A stretch of DNA of 64,000 bases from Ferruginibacter sp. (GCF_028288465.1 NZ_JAQBNR010000015.1:310001-374000); one strand, 5' to 3'. Positions 28,001 through 36,220 are shown, numbered from the stretch's first letter. Notes: a model not told the origin generated them from the letters alone. Numbers and translations: made by a program.

Positions 28001-29065
28001 ATAGGCGCCTATGAGTCCAATGGTGCTGCTGCCCTTAATACATTGCCCACGTCAGCTACAACGGTTTCCCTGGTACAAACCGCAGCCGTTATGGATTATA
28101 CCAGTTGTCTTGCTGAAATAGTAAAAATTGATGGCAGCAACCTTTACACTATTTTGGGTAATACCACCGCCAAAGTATGGATTGAAAGCAGCCAGCCCCC
28201 AACCTATGTTAAGCGGCACTATGAAATTACCCCGGCAAATAATGCAGGCGCCGCAACCGGCAGCATTACCCTGTATTTTACCCAGGCCGAGTTTGATGAT
28301 TTCAACGCGGTGAATTTGATAAAGCTACCCGTTAACAGTACAGATGCTGCAGGCAAATCGAACCTTCGCGTTCATAAAATATCCGGTGCCAGCAGCGATG
28401 GCACAGGGCTGCCTGCCTCCTATTCCGGAGCTTCCACGCTTATTGACCCGGCTGATACGGCTATTGTATGGAACAGTATCGCTTCAAGGTGGGAGGTGTC
28501 ATTTAATGTGACCGGCTTTAGTGGATTTTTTACAGAGTCATCCCTGACAGTACTGCCATTGCACTGGCTGGGTATAACAGGAAGTGTAAACGAAAAAGAC
28601 CAGCCAACAATCAGCTGGCATGTAAATGAAAATAGTGTTGCCGTCTACTCCATCGAAAAGAGTGTTGATGGTAACCACTTCGCCGGCCTGGCCACCATCA
28701 ACAGTAAAGGCAATGGCGATCACCAGTACAGCTTTACTGATAGGATGGGTTTACAAGGCATCACCTATTTTAGGGTTAAGCAAACAGGTATTGACGGAAC
28801 ATACAATTACAGCAGTATTGTAAGGTTGTCGGCAAAAAATACCTCTGTCCGTATTTATCCCAACCCGGTAAATGACGTACTTACCATCAGCACCGGCAAA
28901 TCATTAACAGGTACTACCGCGGTGTTAACAGATATAAGTGGCAAGATATTACAACGGGTAATCATCAGCCAGCCCACACTTACAATCGATATGAGCAGGT
29001 ACACCAGCGGCCTGTATATTTTAAAATTAGATGACAGTACGACCCAAAAAATCATAAAGGAATAA
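25004..29065 (+). CDS. Duplicated beta-helix surface protein with T9SS type A domain
   Basis: 1353 aa with a signal peptide (ends ATLNAQ). Two homologous ~490-aa halves (residues ~30-520 and ~525-1000) each start YVDA/FVDAG...WxTAxKxLxxA, include a GTYLPT/GIYKPT strand and KVYGGF/KLYGGF, then many short IxNNxIxxNxAxxGGGxY coils of a right-handed parallel beta-helix. Each ends FVNPADPDGADN/FVNAADPDGADN. A ~150-aa linker (TTAKVWIESSQPP), an FN3-like module (ISWHVNENSVAVYSIEKS) and a type A T9SS signal (IYPNPVNDVLTI to QKIIKE) follow. Likely a surface adhesin or polysaccharide-binding protein; no lyase active site is evident. It is preceded by a regulator, operator-like array and -7 box. Confidence 0.85.
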   Translation: MKKVPFANGTRRLYFAVMFLLVCCSATLNAQVVYYVDASKADNAGAGTSWATAKKDLQNAITMATAGDEVWVKAGTYLPTEDPLGNTTPADPRDKTFFLKDGVKVYGGFNGTETALAQRNVAVNVTKLSGDIGIANTFSDDCYHVVVAAVAASITPACTLDGFTVEGGYADNNTSLTVNSINIARNVGGGIYTRYGTNTIANNTITSNFGTAGGGIATIGGPGGLMSSSNNITNNIITGNTGNNGAGIYMVLCTNTLLNNNIYAQLAANGAGIFINGGTYTISHNSFDNNSAGNGGGLYISNGAVSTLTANSITNNSSGTNGGGAYLNSGTTSCINNIFNGNSSNNGGAMYATTEFNDVFTNNTFHANVALAHGGAFYSNGCLNFQLQNNIFWANKINADSTLPGSDYFEGGTTGNTFTNNLLQLIQSNYSTAGSGSYDLGTAASGNVFATDPAFVNPADPDGADNIFRTADDGLRLQAGSPAINGGALSVTAPATDIIDAIRGVAPFDLGAYEWFICSGSSTLFVDAGVSTSGSGYSWSTAFKTLDEALFVAQNCPVVTTINVATGIYKPTKKPYENGIPITTADGRDVCFFLRDSLKLYGGFPPGGGQRNVQANTTTLSGDIGVVNDASDNAYHVVMIASAASITPTATVDGFTITGGKADNNTFLTVHTLSIARNIGGGIYTRYGKNDIANNFISGNSAASGAGIGTIGGPGLLTATSNSIIHNIISNNTATTGGGLYMVLCTNTLMNNSITNNTATSNGGGAYINGSGTNINHTTIGSNTAGNSGGGIYAINSIDTLTANSIIGNTSVTGGGGLYSSANTITCVNAVFTQNTTASGGGAFIVGDFNDVFTNNTLQGNTASAGGGGLYTNGCINFQLRNNLFWDNKKGTDATVPGSDYFEAGTPGNTFTTNLLQLPGAEYSFSGSGSYDLGILAAANIYATDPHFVNAADPDGADNINRTADDGLRIPCSSAATEAGSGIAVTTDILDNTRNGSRDIGAYESNGAAALNTLPTSATTVSLVQTAAVMDYTSCLAEIVKIDGSNLYTILGNTTAKVWIESSQPPTYVKRHYEITPANNAGAATGSITLYFTQAEFDDFNAVNLIKLPVNSTDAAGKSNLRVHKISGASSDGTGLPASYSGASTLIDPADTAIVWNSIASRWEVSFNVTGFSGFFTESSLTVLPLHWLGITGSVNEKDQPTISWHVNENSVAVYSIEKSVDGNHFAGLATINSKGNGDHQYSFTDRMGLQGITYFRVKQTGIDGTYNYSSIVRLSAKNTSVRIYPNPVNDVLTISTGKSLTGTTAVLTDISGKILQRVIISQPTLTIDMSRYTSGLYILKLDDSTTQKIIKE

Positions 29066-29120
29066 ACATAACCAGGAAAAACCAGGATCACCAGTTTTTG
29101 TTCCTCTTGCTGCAGTCCTT

Positions 29121-29151
29121 AACCAATCCCCGTTTTAAACGGGGATTGGTT
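29121..29151 (+). terminator. Terminator of the beta-helix gene
   Basis: AACCAATCCCCGTTT (29121-29135) pairs with its complement at 29137-29151. In practice the loop is TTTAAA and the tail is TTTG. It lies 56 bp after the stop. Confidence 0.6.
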
Positions 29152-29535
29152 TGTATGCGAACCTGCCTGTCTCCATTGGCGCAGGGTGTTTCGTGAATCG
29201 ATTACCGAAAGATATGCCGGTATACGAATGTTGTATAAAAGATGGTAGAAGGCCTGGCACAGTCGCTGTGCAAGCGGAGGCTGTAAACCGCCTCCCGGTG
29301 CTTGTTTAGTAATAATCAGGTGGTGAACAGAAAGAAGAAAAGGCTGCAAAGAGCAGTCAGGTATGTGTAAGAGAGATGAAGGCCAATGAACCACCGATGA
29401 AATGATGTGATAATGGTACCTATTGTCAAAAACTACTGTTCTTGCATGCTAGTGAAGGTTACAGCGGACACTTGCATGCTGGCTGTAAGGCAATCGTCAT
29501 AGAGGTGGCATAACTCTTACTCAGGCTTTTCCTTC
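29152..29535. other. Gene-free stretch, nothing recognised
   Basis: Apart from a direct repeat CTTGCATGCT at 29441 and 29471 (30 bp apart), I see no gene, repeat family or regulatory site here. The 91-aa minus-strand frame overlapping it has no coding character. Confidence 0.4.
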
Positions 29536-29659
29536 GTAGCAACGTCTCCTCAGCCATTGCGTTAGCCAGGGACGTCGCGTACTACGGAGCAATGAACAAA
29601 ATCAGCCCGGCGTAACGTCCTCAGCCTTGCTACAATAACCTGTTGAGAGATGTTGCTGG
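29536..29659 (+). repeat. Family A repeat (124 bp, small deletion)
   Basis: Co-linear with A but with three bases missing in the CTCCTCCCGGGCC region. The outer stem is degraded on the left (GTAGCAACGTCTC) and fair on the right (GAGATGTTGCTGG). Confidence 0.85.
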
Positions 29660-29669
29660 AAAGAAAGTA

Positions 29670-29687
29670 ATTGATCCATGGATCAAT
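29670..29687. promoter_or_regulatory. 18-bp perfect palindrome before the DUF302 gene
   Basis: ATTGATCCATGGATCAAT is a perfect palindrome 48 bp upstream of the DUF302 start and just right of the A repeat. It is a candidate operator; no regulator can be assigned. Confidence 0.35.
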
Positions 29688-29735
29688 CAATTGAAGTAAT
29701 TTACTGGTGATTTTTCACCCATAAAAAAACACATA

Positions 29736-30128
29736 ATGAGTTACTATTTTAACAAAGTACTTGCCGGTAAAAATTTTGAAGAAGCCTTAGAACAGGTAAC
29801 AGAAGAACTGAAAAAAGAAGGGTTTGGCGTATTAACTGAAATTGATGTCAGCGCAACCCTGAAAAAGAAACTTGATGTCGATTTCAAAAAGTATAAAATC
29901 CTTGGAGCCTGCAATCCGCAATTTGCTTACAAATCATTACAGGCTGAGGATAAGATCGGTGTTTTTCTTCCCTGCAACGTTGTTGTGGAAGAACATGAAA
30001 ACGGAGAAATTGAAGTTACAGCCGTTGATCCCGTAGCCTCCATGTTGGCAGTTGGCAATGAAGCATTATCTGCTTCTTTAGCTGAAGTAAAAGAAAAACT
30101 GATACGGGTAATCAGCAACCTCAACTGA
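29736..30128 (+). CDS. DUF302 domain protein
   Basis: 130 aa, no signal peptide. FEEALEQVTEELKKEGFGVLTEIDV, LKKKLDVDFKKYKILGACNP, QFAYKSLQAEDKIGVFLPCNVVV and VTAVDPVASM match the DUF302 fold (small alpha/beta protein, often near redox or metal genes). The C-terminal helix (LAEVKEKLIRVISNL) completes the usual ~130-aa length. Function of the family is unresolved. Monocistronic, preceded by a palindrome. Confidence 0.85.
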   Translation: MSYYFNKVLAGKNFEEALEQVTEELKKEGFGVLTEIDVSATLKKKLDVDFKKYKILGACNPQFAYKSLQAEDKIGVFLPCNVVVEEHENGEIEVTAVDPVASMLAVGNEALSASLAEVKEKLIRVISNLN

Positions 30129-30144
30129 GTTGTTTCTATCACAT

Positions 30145-30407
30145 CCCCCCTTTGGTTCAGGCGTTCTGCTGAAGTGAAGTCTCTGCGTTGAAACAAGGGT
30201 GCAGGGCGGGGCAGGAGCGTTGGCTATCCTTTCGCCAGACAACAAATGCACTAACAATAATAATGCACTCATTGCGGCAATCATATTAACAGCTCAGGCA
30301 CAACAAAAAGCCTGTTAAATTATTGAGAAGTGTTACTTTACAGAACCAGCAATGGTACAAGGATATCCAGAACACACTACCAACGCTGCGGCCTTGCGCC
30401 AAGCGGG
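30145..30407 (+). repeat. Family C repeat, full length (~263 bp)
   Basis: The left end CCCCCCTTTGGTTCAGG and right end CTTGCGCCAAGCGGG form an imperfect terminal inverted repeat; the right end mirrors the C left end at 19344. It ends 137 bp before the SDR gene and occupies gap 30129-30544. Confidence 0.85.
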
Positions 30408-30544
30408 AGTAAATGCTTCCGTATTGTAGCGTGAAACAACCTGACAACTACAAGCGGCGAACTACAAAAAGCCACAGCCTGTAACATTGGATTGAATGTT
30501 GCTGCCCATTTTTAAACAACCCAACTAATTAACAAAAGCTAAGT

Positions 30545-31285
30545 ATGGAAAATAGTATTAAAGACAAGGTAATTATCATTACAGGAGCCAGCAGCGGAAT
30601 TGGAGAAGCGATAGCACTTGCATTGGCTAAAGAAGGAGCTAAAGTTGTGCTTGGTGCAAGAAGGGAAACCCGCCTGGAAAGTTTAGCTGAGCGGATCAGG
30701 GAATCCAATGGCGTAGTTGAATACATAGTTACTGATGTAAGAAAGCGGGATGACCTGGTTAATCTTGCAGGACTTGCATTGACTAAATTTGGAAAAATAG
30801 ATGTATTGATTAACAACGCAGGAATAAGTCAACTTTCCCGGATTGACGAACTTGATGTTGAAGGTTGGGAAGATATGATTGATGTCAATATCAAAGGGGT
30901 TTTGTATGGAATCGCTTCGGCTATGCCCATATTCAAAAAGCAAGGGTATGGTCATTTTATTAATATAATTTCCACATCGGGAATAAAAATCGTTCCGCTG
31001 CAGGGGATTTACGCCGGAACTAAAAATGCGATCAGGACAATTACGGAAGTTCTGCGGCAAGAATCAAACGGAAAATACCGGGTCACTGGCATTTCACCAG
31101 GTTTTGTACAAACTGAATTTATCAGTAATCTGAAAAATCAGGCGATGCGACAAGCGGGGCAGCAAAGAATGGACGAAATCGGAATTCCTCCAAAGGCTAT
31201 TGCAGATGCGGTAATGTATGCTATTTCGCAACCAGACAACGTAGATGTTGGAGATATCGTTATACGACCGACAGTGCAGGATTAA
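30545..31285 (+). CDS. Short-chain dehydrogenase/reductase (SDR)
   Basis: 246-aa classical SDR. The cofactor motif TGASSGIG is at ~12-19, with R39/R40 positions (GARRETR) suggesting NADP(H), VTDV at ~61, NNAG at ~88, a catalytic Ser in the IISTSG strand, and YAGTK giving the Tyr/Lys pair at ~155-159. The PGFVQTEF loop after the active site is typical. Substrate cannot be assigned; cytoplasmic. Start at 30545 is supported by the usual N-terminal spacing to the glycine motif. Monocistronic between C and A repeats. Confidence 0.9.
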   Translation: MENSIKDKVIIITGASSGIGEAIALALAKEGAKVVLGARRETRLESLAERIRESNGVVEYIVTDVRKRDDLVNLAGLALTKFGKIDVLINNAGISQLSRIDELDVEGWEDMIDVNIKGVLYGIASAMPIFKKQGYGHFINIISTSGIKIVPLQGIYAGTKNAIRTITEVLRQESNGKYRVTGISPGFVQTEFISNLKNQAMRQAGQQRMDEIGIPPKAIADAVMYAISQPDNVDVGDIVIRPTVQD

Positions 31286-31324
31286 TAAAGCTCAATGCGG
31301 CTACCGTGGTAAAACTGCTCTTTC

Positions 31325-31451
31325 TCCGCAACATCTCCTCCCGGGCCGGTGTGTTAGCAAGGGGTGTTGCGGTACTCCGGACCAACGGGCATATTCAGCC
31401 CGGCGCAACGTCCCCGGCTATACTGCATAGCCCGCTGCGAGACGTGGCTAG
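31325..31451 (+). repeat. Family A repeat, 127 bp, diverged
   Basis: Full length but with many substitutions (TCCGCAACATCTCC start, GACGTGGCTAG end). The inner arm GGGGTGTTGCGG/GGCGCAACGTCC is partly broken. The rest of gap 31286-31757 (31452-31757) is A/T-rich with no recognised element. Confidence 0.8.
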
Positions 31452-31757
31452 CGAACCCTTGCATACTACGGGGGGATAACCTGTTTAAAATTAGACTACG
31501 TTTATAGGAGTTGTTCAAAACCAGCATTATCTTTATCCCATGCCGGTTAAGCGCATCATACTCTATAACAGCGGGATGTTTGTTATCACCTTCACTTGCA
31601 ACGAACGGATTTCATTGACTGATAAAACAGCTACGATATTGTATACAATCGTTTTGATCATCTAAAATTAAAAGGATAGTCTACTGTGTCTGTATTTGCT
31701 CCCAAAATAAATAAATAGTTTAACAGAATAATACTTTACATATCACCCGATGTAACA

Positions 31758-32405
31758 TTGCATTACAGGAAGATTGATTTATTTGTTTATTTAAGTAAAG
31801 CCGAAGAATTGGAAAAAGCCATTTTGTTACCTTTATATAGAGAGAAAATTAAAAGTTACATTACATTCACTGATGAAGAATGGGATGTATTTATTGACTT
31901 TCTCAACATTAAAAAACTTGACAGGAATGAATGTTTTGTAACAACCGGGAAAATTTGTGAAGAATTGGGTTTTATTTTTAAGGGCTCGGTGCGTTATTGC
32001 AGTATCGTTGACGGAGAAGAAATAACAGGATATTTTACTTTTGAGAACAACTTTGTTACTGCTTTAAAAAGCTATCTTACAGGCGAACCCTCTTTATACG
32101 ATATCAAAACGCTGGAAGAAACATTTTTAATAACCATTTCGAAGCAGCACATGCAGGCTATGTTAGAGCATCCTTTGCTGTGTTGTAAAATGGAAAGATT
32201 GGGCAGGTTAATAGCAGAACGGTTTAATGTACTTTTTGAAGACCGCATAAAATCATTTATCATAAAAACACCTGAAGAAAGATATCTTGATTTATTAGAA
32301 TCCGGGCAAGCCATTGTACAACGCATCCCACTGCAATACATTGCACAGTTTATAGGCATTACGCCAGTGTCACTTTCGCGTATTAGAAAGCGAATCCATC
32401 CCTAA
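31758..32405 (+). CDS. Crp/Fnr-family transcriptional regulator
   Basis: Up to 215 aa. TFTDEEWDVFIDFLNIKKLDRNECFVTTGKI is the standard start of the cNMP-binding beta-roll, followed by GFIFKGSVRYC and IKTLEETFLITISKQHM. The C-terminal HTH is ...RIPLQYIAQFIGITPVSLSRIRKR. There is no in-frame ATG: TTG at 31758 opens the frame, while TTG at 31824 after a GGAAAAAG stretch would give the more usual N-terminus (LLPLYREK). It may control the beta-propeller gene 110 bp downstream. The ligand is unknown; Bacteroidota members often lack cAMP-binding residues. Confidence 0.8.
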   Translation: MHYRKIDLFVYLSKAEELEKAILLPLYREKIKSYITFTDEEWDVFIDFLNIKKLDRNECFVTTGKICEELGFIFKGSVRYCSIVDGEEITGYFTFENNFVTALKSYLTGEPSLYDIKTLEETFLITISKQHMQAMLEHPLLCCKMERLGRLIAERFNVLFEDRIKSFIIKTPEERYLDLLESGQAIVQRIPLQYIAQFIGITPVSLSRIRKRIHP

Positions 32406-32491
32406 ACAACCTCCATCATTACATTGATTTTAAATAATGTTGAACGCATTATTTCTTATCTTTTGTTTAGTAGTTTTTATTTGCCTGCTTC

Positions 32492-32499
32492 TAATTTTG
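32492..32499 (+). promoter_or_regulatory. -7 box TAATTTTG
   Basis: Matches TAnnTTTG, 16 bp before the ATG at 32516. A TTTG lies 26 bp upstream, a little far for a -33 box. Confidence 0.4.
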
Positions 32500-32515
32500 A
32501 AAAAAAATTAAAGGC

Positions 32516-33793
32516 ATGAACATCCTTATTATTTCATTTCAGTTAGTACTTTGTTTGGCACTATTAATCGCCGCTTCCATTATTTCCTTTCGGTTGAAGC
32601 TGTTTAAGCAGTCAGAAAACATCATTCCAAAATCACGTGGGTGGCGCATTGTGCAGGCTGTATTTTTGTGGATTGCTTTTATTGCAAACCTGGCAGGTAT
32701 TGCAGTACCCTTTCTTGTCTTTTTTGCATCTTGCATAGCTTTTGCCACTGCCATTCCTTTGGTATTTAAAGCTGCCCATGTAAAGCTTTCCAATTTGTGG
32801 GCATTGCCTGCTTTGTTAATGATCTTATCCGTTACAGTTGGTATTGCGAAACCGCTTGGCCTCAAAGTGATAGCCCTGCCTAAAGCGGACGAACTACCTT
32901 TAAATATATGTTCGGCCCGTGTTATCAAAACCTACGACGAAGGCCTGTGGTTTGAAGGAATTGCTGCAGGAGATGATGGGACTCTTTATTTATCAGGAAA
33001 CCGGAATATCGATTTTTCAAGAGGCGATTATTATCACACTGCACAAGGAGAGTTGATTGAACGAAAATCAGATGGCTCAGAGCATATTTTATTCAAGACC
33101 CCAATGGGAAATACATCTGGTGTTCCTTTTTTAGCACCTGACAAATCAATCTATCTCACCAGCCACGGAGCAACATCTTGTATATGGCGCATCAATAACA
33201 GCAACCAGCCGGTTCAAATAGTTCAGTTTCCTAAAGGTGCATGGCCCAATGGTTTGGATGAAGGGCCAGATGGTATGCTTTATTCGGCAGACAGCCAGCT
33301 TGGTGTAATATGGCGAATCGATCCCAAGACTGGTAGTTTAGAAGAAGCAATGCGTGACCCTGCATTACTGGCCCGGCCGTTTATTTCACTGGCGCCCGGA
33401 GCCAATGGATTACATTTCAAAGGGCGTGATCTCCTGGTAACTGTATCTGATCGTACCACACTGCTTAAATACACTGTTGATGAGAAAGGCAAGTTGGGTA
33501 AGTCATCAGTTATAGCCACGGGTATCCCGGGTGATGACTTTGCTATAGGTCAGGATGGTTCTTTATTTGTAACTACTCATCCTTACAATACAGTTGTTAA
33601 AATATCACCTGCTGGTGAGCGAACGATTATCGGAAAAATGGAACAGCATATCAATGGCGCTACAGATGCCATTTTTGGTAAGTCGCCACACGACATTAAT
33701 ACCCTTTATGTGGTAACAGATGGCGGAGCTTTCACTGGTGGTCCCAAGACCCGGGGAGAGCTTGTTGTCCTGGAGCCTTACAGTAAGAAATAA
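32516..33793 (+). CDS. Membrane-anchored SMP-30/gluconolactonase-like beta-propeller
   Basis: 425 aa. Residues 1-~120 contain three or four TM helices (IISFQLVLCLALLIAASII, AVFLWIAFIANLAGIAV, LWALPALLMILSVTVGI). The remaining ~300 residues form a six-blade-type propeller of the SMP-30 class: GLWFEGIAAGDDGTLYLSGN, APDKSIYLTSHG, WPNGLDEGPDGMLYSAD, GANGLHFKGRDLLVTVSD and DDFAIGQDGSLFVTTHP. A periplasmic lactonase or sensor role is possible; substrate unknown. RBS AAAGG precedes the ATG. It follows the Crp/Fnr gene on the same strand. Confidence 0.75.
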   Translation: MNILIISFQLVLCLALLIAASIISFRLKLFKQSENIIPKSRGWRIVQAVFLWIAFIANLAGIAVPFLVFFASCIAFATAIPLVFKAAHVKLSNLWALPALLMILSVTVGIAKPLGLKVIALPKADELPLNICSARVIKTYDEGLWFEGIAAGDDGTLYLSGNRNIDFSRGDYYHTAQGELIERKSDGSEHILFKTPMGNTSGVPFLAPDKSIYLTSHGATSCIWRINNSNQPVQIVQFPKGAWPNGLDEGPDGMLYSADSQLGVIWRIDPKTGSLEEAMRDPALLARPFISLAPGANGLHFKGRDLLVTVSDRTTLLKYTVDEKGKLGKSSVIATGIPGDDFAIGQDGSLFVTTHPYNTVVKISPAGERTIIGKMEQHINGATDAIFGKSPHDINTLYVVTDGGAFTGGPKTRGELVVLEPYSKK

Positions 33794-33867
33794 TTTCGCT
33801 GCGAAAGTCACATGCAGGTAATTGCCGGTGCTCATTTTTATTCATGAAAGGGTCAGCATGTTCCTTC

Positions 33868-33926
33868 CCAGCTGTCTTCTTTAGAGCCGGTGCGTTATTG
33901 AGGACGCTGCATACTATGTAGCAACT
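33868..33926 (+). repeat. Family A repeat, degraded 5' half
   Basis: CCCAGCTGTCTTCTTTAGAG and the following GGACGCTGCATACTATGTAG correspond to the left half of A. It abuts the more complete copy at 33932, so two A elements lie head to tail. Confidence 0.6.
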
Positions 33927-33931
33927 CCTAC

Positions 33932-34062
33932 GCGACAACGTCTCCTAACAAGTCAGTGCATTAGCCAGCGAAAACGTTGCGTACTACGTGGCAACGAGTG
34001 TAATCGGCCAGGCGCAACGCCCTCAGCCATGCGGCAAAACCCCCGTTGAGAAACGTTGCTGG
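33932..34062 (+). repeat. Family A repeat (131 bp)
   Basis: Complete copy with a few insertions. The ends are GCGACAACGTCTCC and GAGAAACGTTGCTGG. It lies in gap 33794-34099 between convergent genes. Confidence 0.85.
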
Positions 34063-34099
34063 AAAGGCGAATGCCAACTTGGTTAAATATCACTTGCGA

Positions 34100-34861
34100 T
34101 TACTGTTTCTTAATTTCAAGGCTCCCTTCATAATAGTAGAGTTCTGATGTTGGAACTTCAGGTGTTCGGTTCCACAGCCTTCCAACCGTTCCTGGCGGGA
34201 AACTGATCGTCCAGGTTGTATTCGAAGTGCGGGAAACGATCGGCCTTGTACTTCCTGCGCCGTTTATACCAGGATGATGCATTACGCTGCTATTCCCGAA
34301 AAGTATACTGAAGTACTCGGTGCAGTCTGAATTGCAAAAGCGAACCTCTGTTGATAAGGGCGACAGGGAAGTACCAATAGTCATATCAGTAAAGCTGTTT
34401 ATAGTAGCAGTTAAAGGTTTCGATATCGCAATATCATTTCCCCCGCCAGGACCAGTAAAAACACCTAATGATTTTCCTCCTCCCCCCGGCACGGGGTTAG
34501 TGATATGATGCAAAAGAGTGCGATTGCCCCTGGTGCCAGTGGGAGCCGGGGCAGTGGCACTGTCACAGGTCTTGAAAAAGTTAAACGGCCAATTCATGCA
34601 AATATGGAACGCCTGATCAGGCCATCGGGTTGGATTCAACCACACGCCAATCCAGTCTTTACCAGTGTAGTATGTTCCCTTTCCGTCGTTGGTAAGATTG
34701 CCTGTTGAGCTAACTGTGGCGTTCAATCGAATATCGCATTCCTTCTGCTGCGCTTGTGCGTGGAGTTTGCACATAACACTGGTTATTGTCATAAAAAAAA
34801 CAAGTGCCAATTTCTGATTACAAACACCGCTAATCAATTTTTTCTGAATCTTGCATTTCAT
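34100..34861 (-). CDS. Secreted protein of unknown function
   Basis: 253 aa; a long signal peptide ending near KLHAQAQQ. The mature protein is Gly/Thr/Asn-rich with several Cys (CDIRL, HICMNW, KTCDS, RFCNSDC), likely disulphide-bonded. A glycine-rich loop (PVPGGGGKSLGVFTGPGGGN) precedes beta-strand-like segments. I do not recognise the family. Start at 34861 is supported by the signal peptide and a TATTTTTG -7 box 26 bp upstream. Monocistronic, between two A repeats. Confidence 0.6.
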   Translation of the reverse strand: MKCKIQKKLISGVCNQKLALVFFMTITSVMCKLHAQAQQKECDIRLNATVSSTGNLTNDGKGTYYTGKDWIGVWLNPTRWPDQAFHICMNWPFNFFKTCDSATAPAPTGTRGNRTLLHHITNPVPGGGGKSLGVFTGPGGGNDIAISKPLTATINSFTDMTIGTSLSPLSTEVRFCNSDCTEYFSILFGNSSVMHHPGINGAGSTRPIVSRTSNTTWTISFPPGTVGRLWNRTPEVPTSELYYYEGSLEIKKQ

Positions 34862-34887
34862 AAATAAATATGGAATACTAATTTAAA

Positions 34888-34895
34888 CAAAAATA
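34888..34895 (-). promoter_or_regulatory. -7 box TATTTTTG (minus strand)
   Basis: Exact TAnnTTTG match on the minus strand, 26 bp upstream of the ATG at 34861, an appropriate distance for a short leader. Confidence 0.4.
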
Positions 34896-34959
34896 AAATT
34901 AGTCAACAACGTTTTATAAATAGTAAGTTTTGCGGTGTTGGGTTTTCTGTTTTCCCTTC

Positions 34960-35086
34960 GCAGCAACGTCTTCTCCCGAGCCAGTGCGTTGACCAGGAAC
35001 GTTGCGTGCTATAGAGCAATGAGTGTAATCAATCCGACGCAACGTCCTCAGCCATGCTGCAAAAGCCCGTTAAGGTACGTTGCTGA
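34960..35086 (+). repeat. Family A repeat, 127 bp
   Basis: Full length. The outer arms are GCAGCAACGTCTTC and a weakened right end TACGTTGCTGA; the inner arms are GGAACGTTGCGT and ACGCAACGTCC. It shares the variants GAGCAATGAGTGTAATCAAT and CCGACGC with the 36105 copy. It occupies gap 34862-35260. Confidence 0.9.
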
Positions 35087-35260
35087 AAAGAAGCAAGGAT
35101 CGATGAGAGACTCTGCTGTAAAGAAGTGTCTCATCGTTACGGTTCGTGGCGTACGAAACAAATTAAATCAAATACCCTGTTTGACATGCCAGAACAATAG
35201 CGGGGAAAAAGCTATAGCTGCTCTTGTTCTGGCATATGCAGCGTTCAATCATTGTGATGA

Positions 35261-35896
35261 TCAGGATTTAGCAGCAGGTGGTGGCAGCAATACAGCCTGT
35301 GGTGCAATATTTTTAACTGGTGTTGTTGTTTTTAAATAAGCAAAAATGGCTTTCAGTTCATCATCACTCATTTTGGTTGCAGGCATCAGTGACATAGGTG
35401 GCATGAGTGGCCTCGTGTTGTCAAGCCCCATCCATTTGCGTTCGTGCAGCGCTTTTATAAACTGCTCTTCCTTCCAGCCGCCGATACCCGATGCGTCGGA
35501 AGTAAGGTTTACGGCATAAGTTGTACCCCATGGTCCGGTCCATGATGTGAATGATTGCGTAACAATCAACCCCTTTTTTGCAGCTTCTTTCGCGTCAAAA
35601 TCAGGAGGGGGCATTTGCGCAGGATGGCCTGAAAGCAACAGGCTCATATCATCTTCAGGTCCGTTGGGTCCCATTTTTTTAGGAGTATGGCAATCGTTAC
35701 AACCAGCGTTTTTAACGATGGATTCACCCCATTTTACCTGGCTTTCAAAACCACCAAAATTGTTTTTGGCATCGGCGGTAGCGGGAGTTGCTGTGTTTGA
35801 GGTGGTAGCAAGGGGCTCTGTTTTTGAATTGGTACAAGCGAAAAACAGAACAAAAGAGAAAGTAAATAACACGCGTGTTACAGTCCATTTTTTCAT
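35261..35896 (-). CDS. Cytochrome c lipoprotein
   Basis: 211 aa from ATG 35896 (MKKWTVTRVLF); the open frame upstream to 36091 is not coding. The signal peptide ends in a lipobox-like FFAC at Cys20, so the protein is probably lipid-anchored. One heme-c site CNDCH is at ~70; the distal methionine is probably within PLMPPMSLMPATKMSDDEL. That motif plus LKAIFAYLKTTTPV is the usual C-terminal helix of class I cytochromes c. The tail is proline/alanine rich. Role: periplasmic electron carrier or oxidase-linked cytochrome. The partner is not in the neighbourhood. Confidence 0.85.
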   Translation of the reverse strand: MKKWTVTRVLFTFSFVLFFACTNSKTEPLATTSNTATPATADAKNNFGGFESQVKWGESIVKNAGCNDCHTPKKMGPNGPEDDMSLLLSGHPAQMPPPDFDAKEAAKKGLIVTQSFTSWTGPWGTTYAVNLTSDASGIGGWKEEQFIKALHERKWMGLDNTRPLMPPMSLMPATKMSDDELKAIFAYLKTTTPVKNIAPQAVLLPPPAAKS

Positions 35897-36060
35897 AAAA
35901 ATTTTTTTAAGGTTAAAATAAAAAAAAGAGAATATTTTCACGAGGTTATAATAGATCATTTCAGGAGGAGCGGATAAACCGGGCGGGAAGCATTCGGTTA
36001 GAAAGATAATATTTTTTTTATAAACTTCACAGAGATAAAAATATCCCCATTGTCGCATGT

Positions 36061-36098
36061 GGTCTACTGAAGTGAAGTCTGCGTTCGCCAAAGGGTGT
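36061..36098 (+). repeat. Family C left end fused to an A repeat
   Basis: TCTACTGAAGTGAAGTCTGC plus CGCCAAAGGGTG is the beginning of C. It then passes directly into A sequence at about 36105. Confidence 0.65.
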
Positions 36099-36104
36099 CG
36101 GGGC

Positions 36105-36220
36105 TCCTCCCGGGCCAGTGCGTTGGCCAGGAACGTTGCGTACTACAGAGCAATGAGTGTAATCAATCCGACGCAACGTCCTCAGCCAGGCTGCAAAAGC
36201 TCATTAAGTTACGTTGCTGG
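36105..36220 (+). repeat. Family A repeat, 5'-truncated by C
   Basis: It lacks the first ~11 bp of A (replaced by C sequence) but otherwise matches to the right end TACGTTGCTGG. Close relative of the 34960 copy. It lies in gap 35897-36451. Confidence 0.85.
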
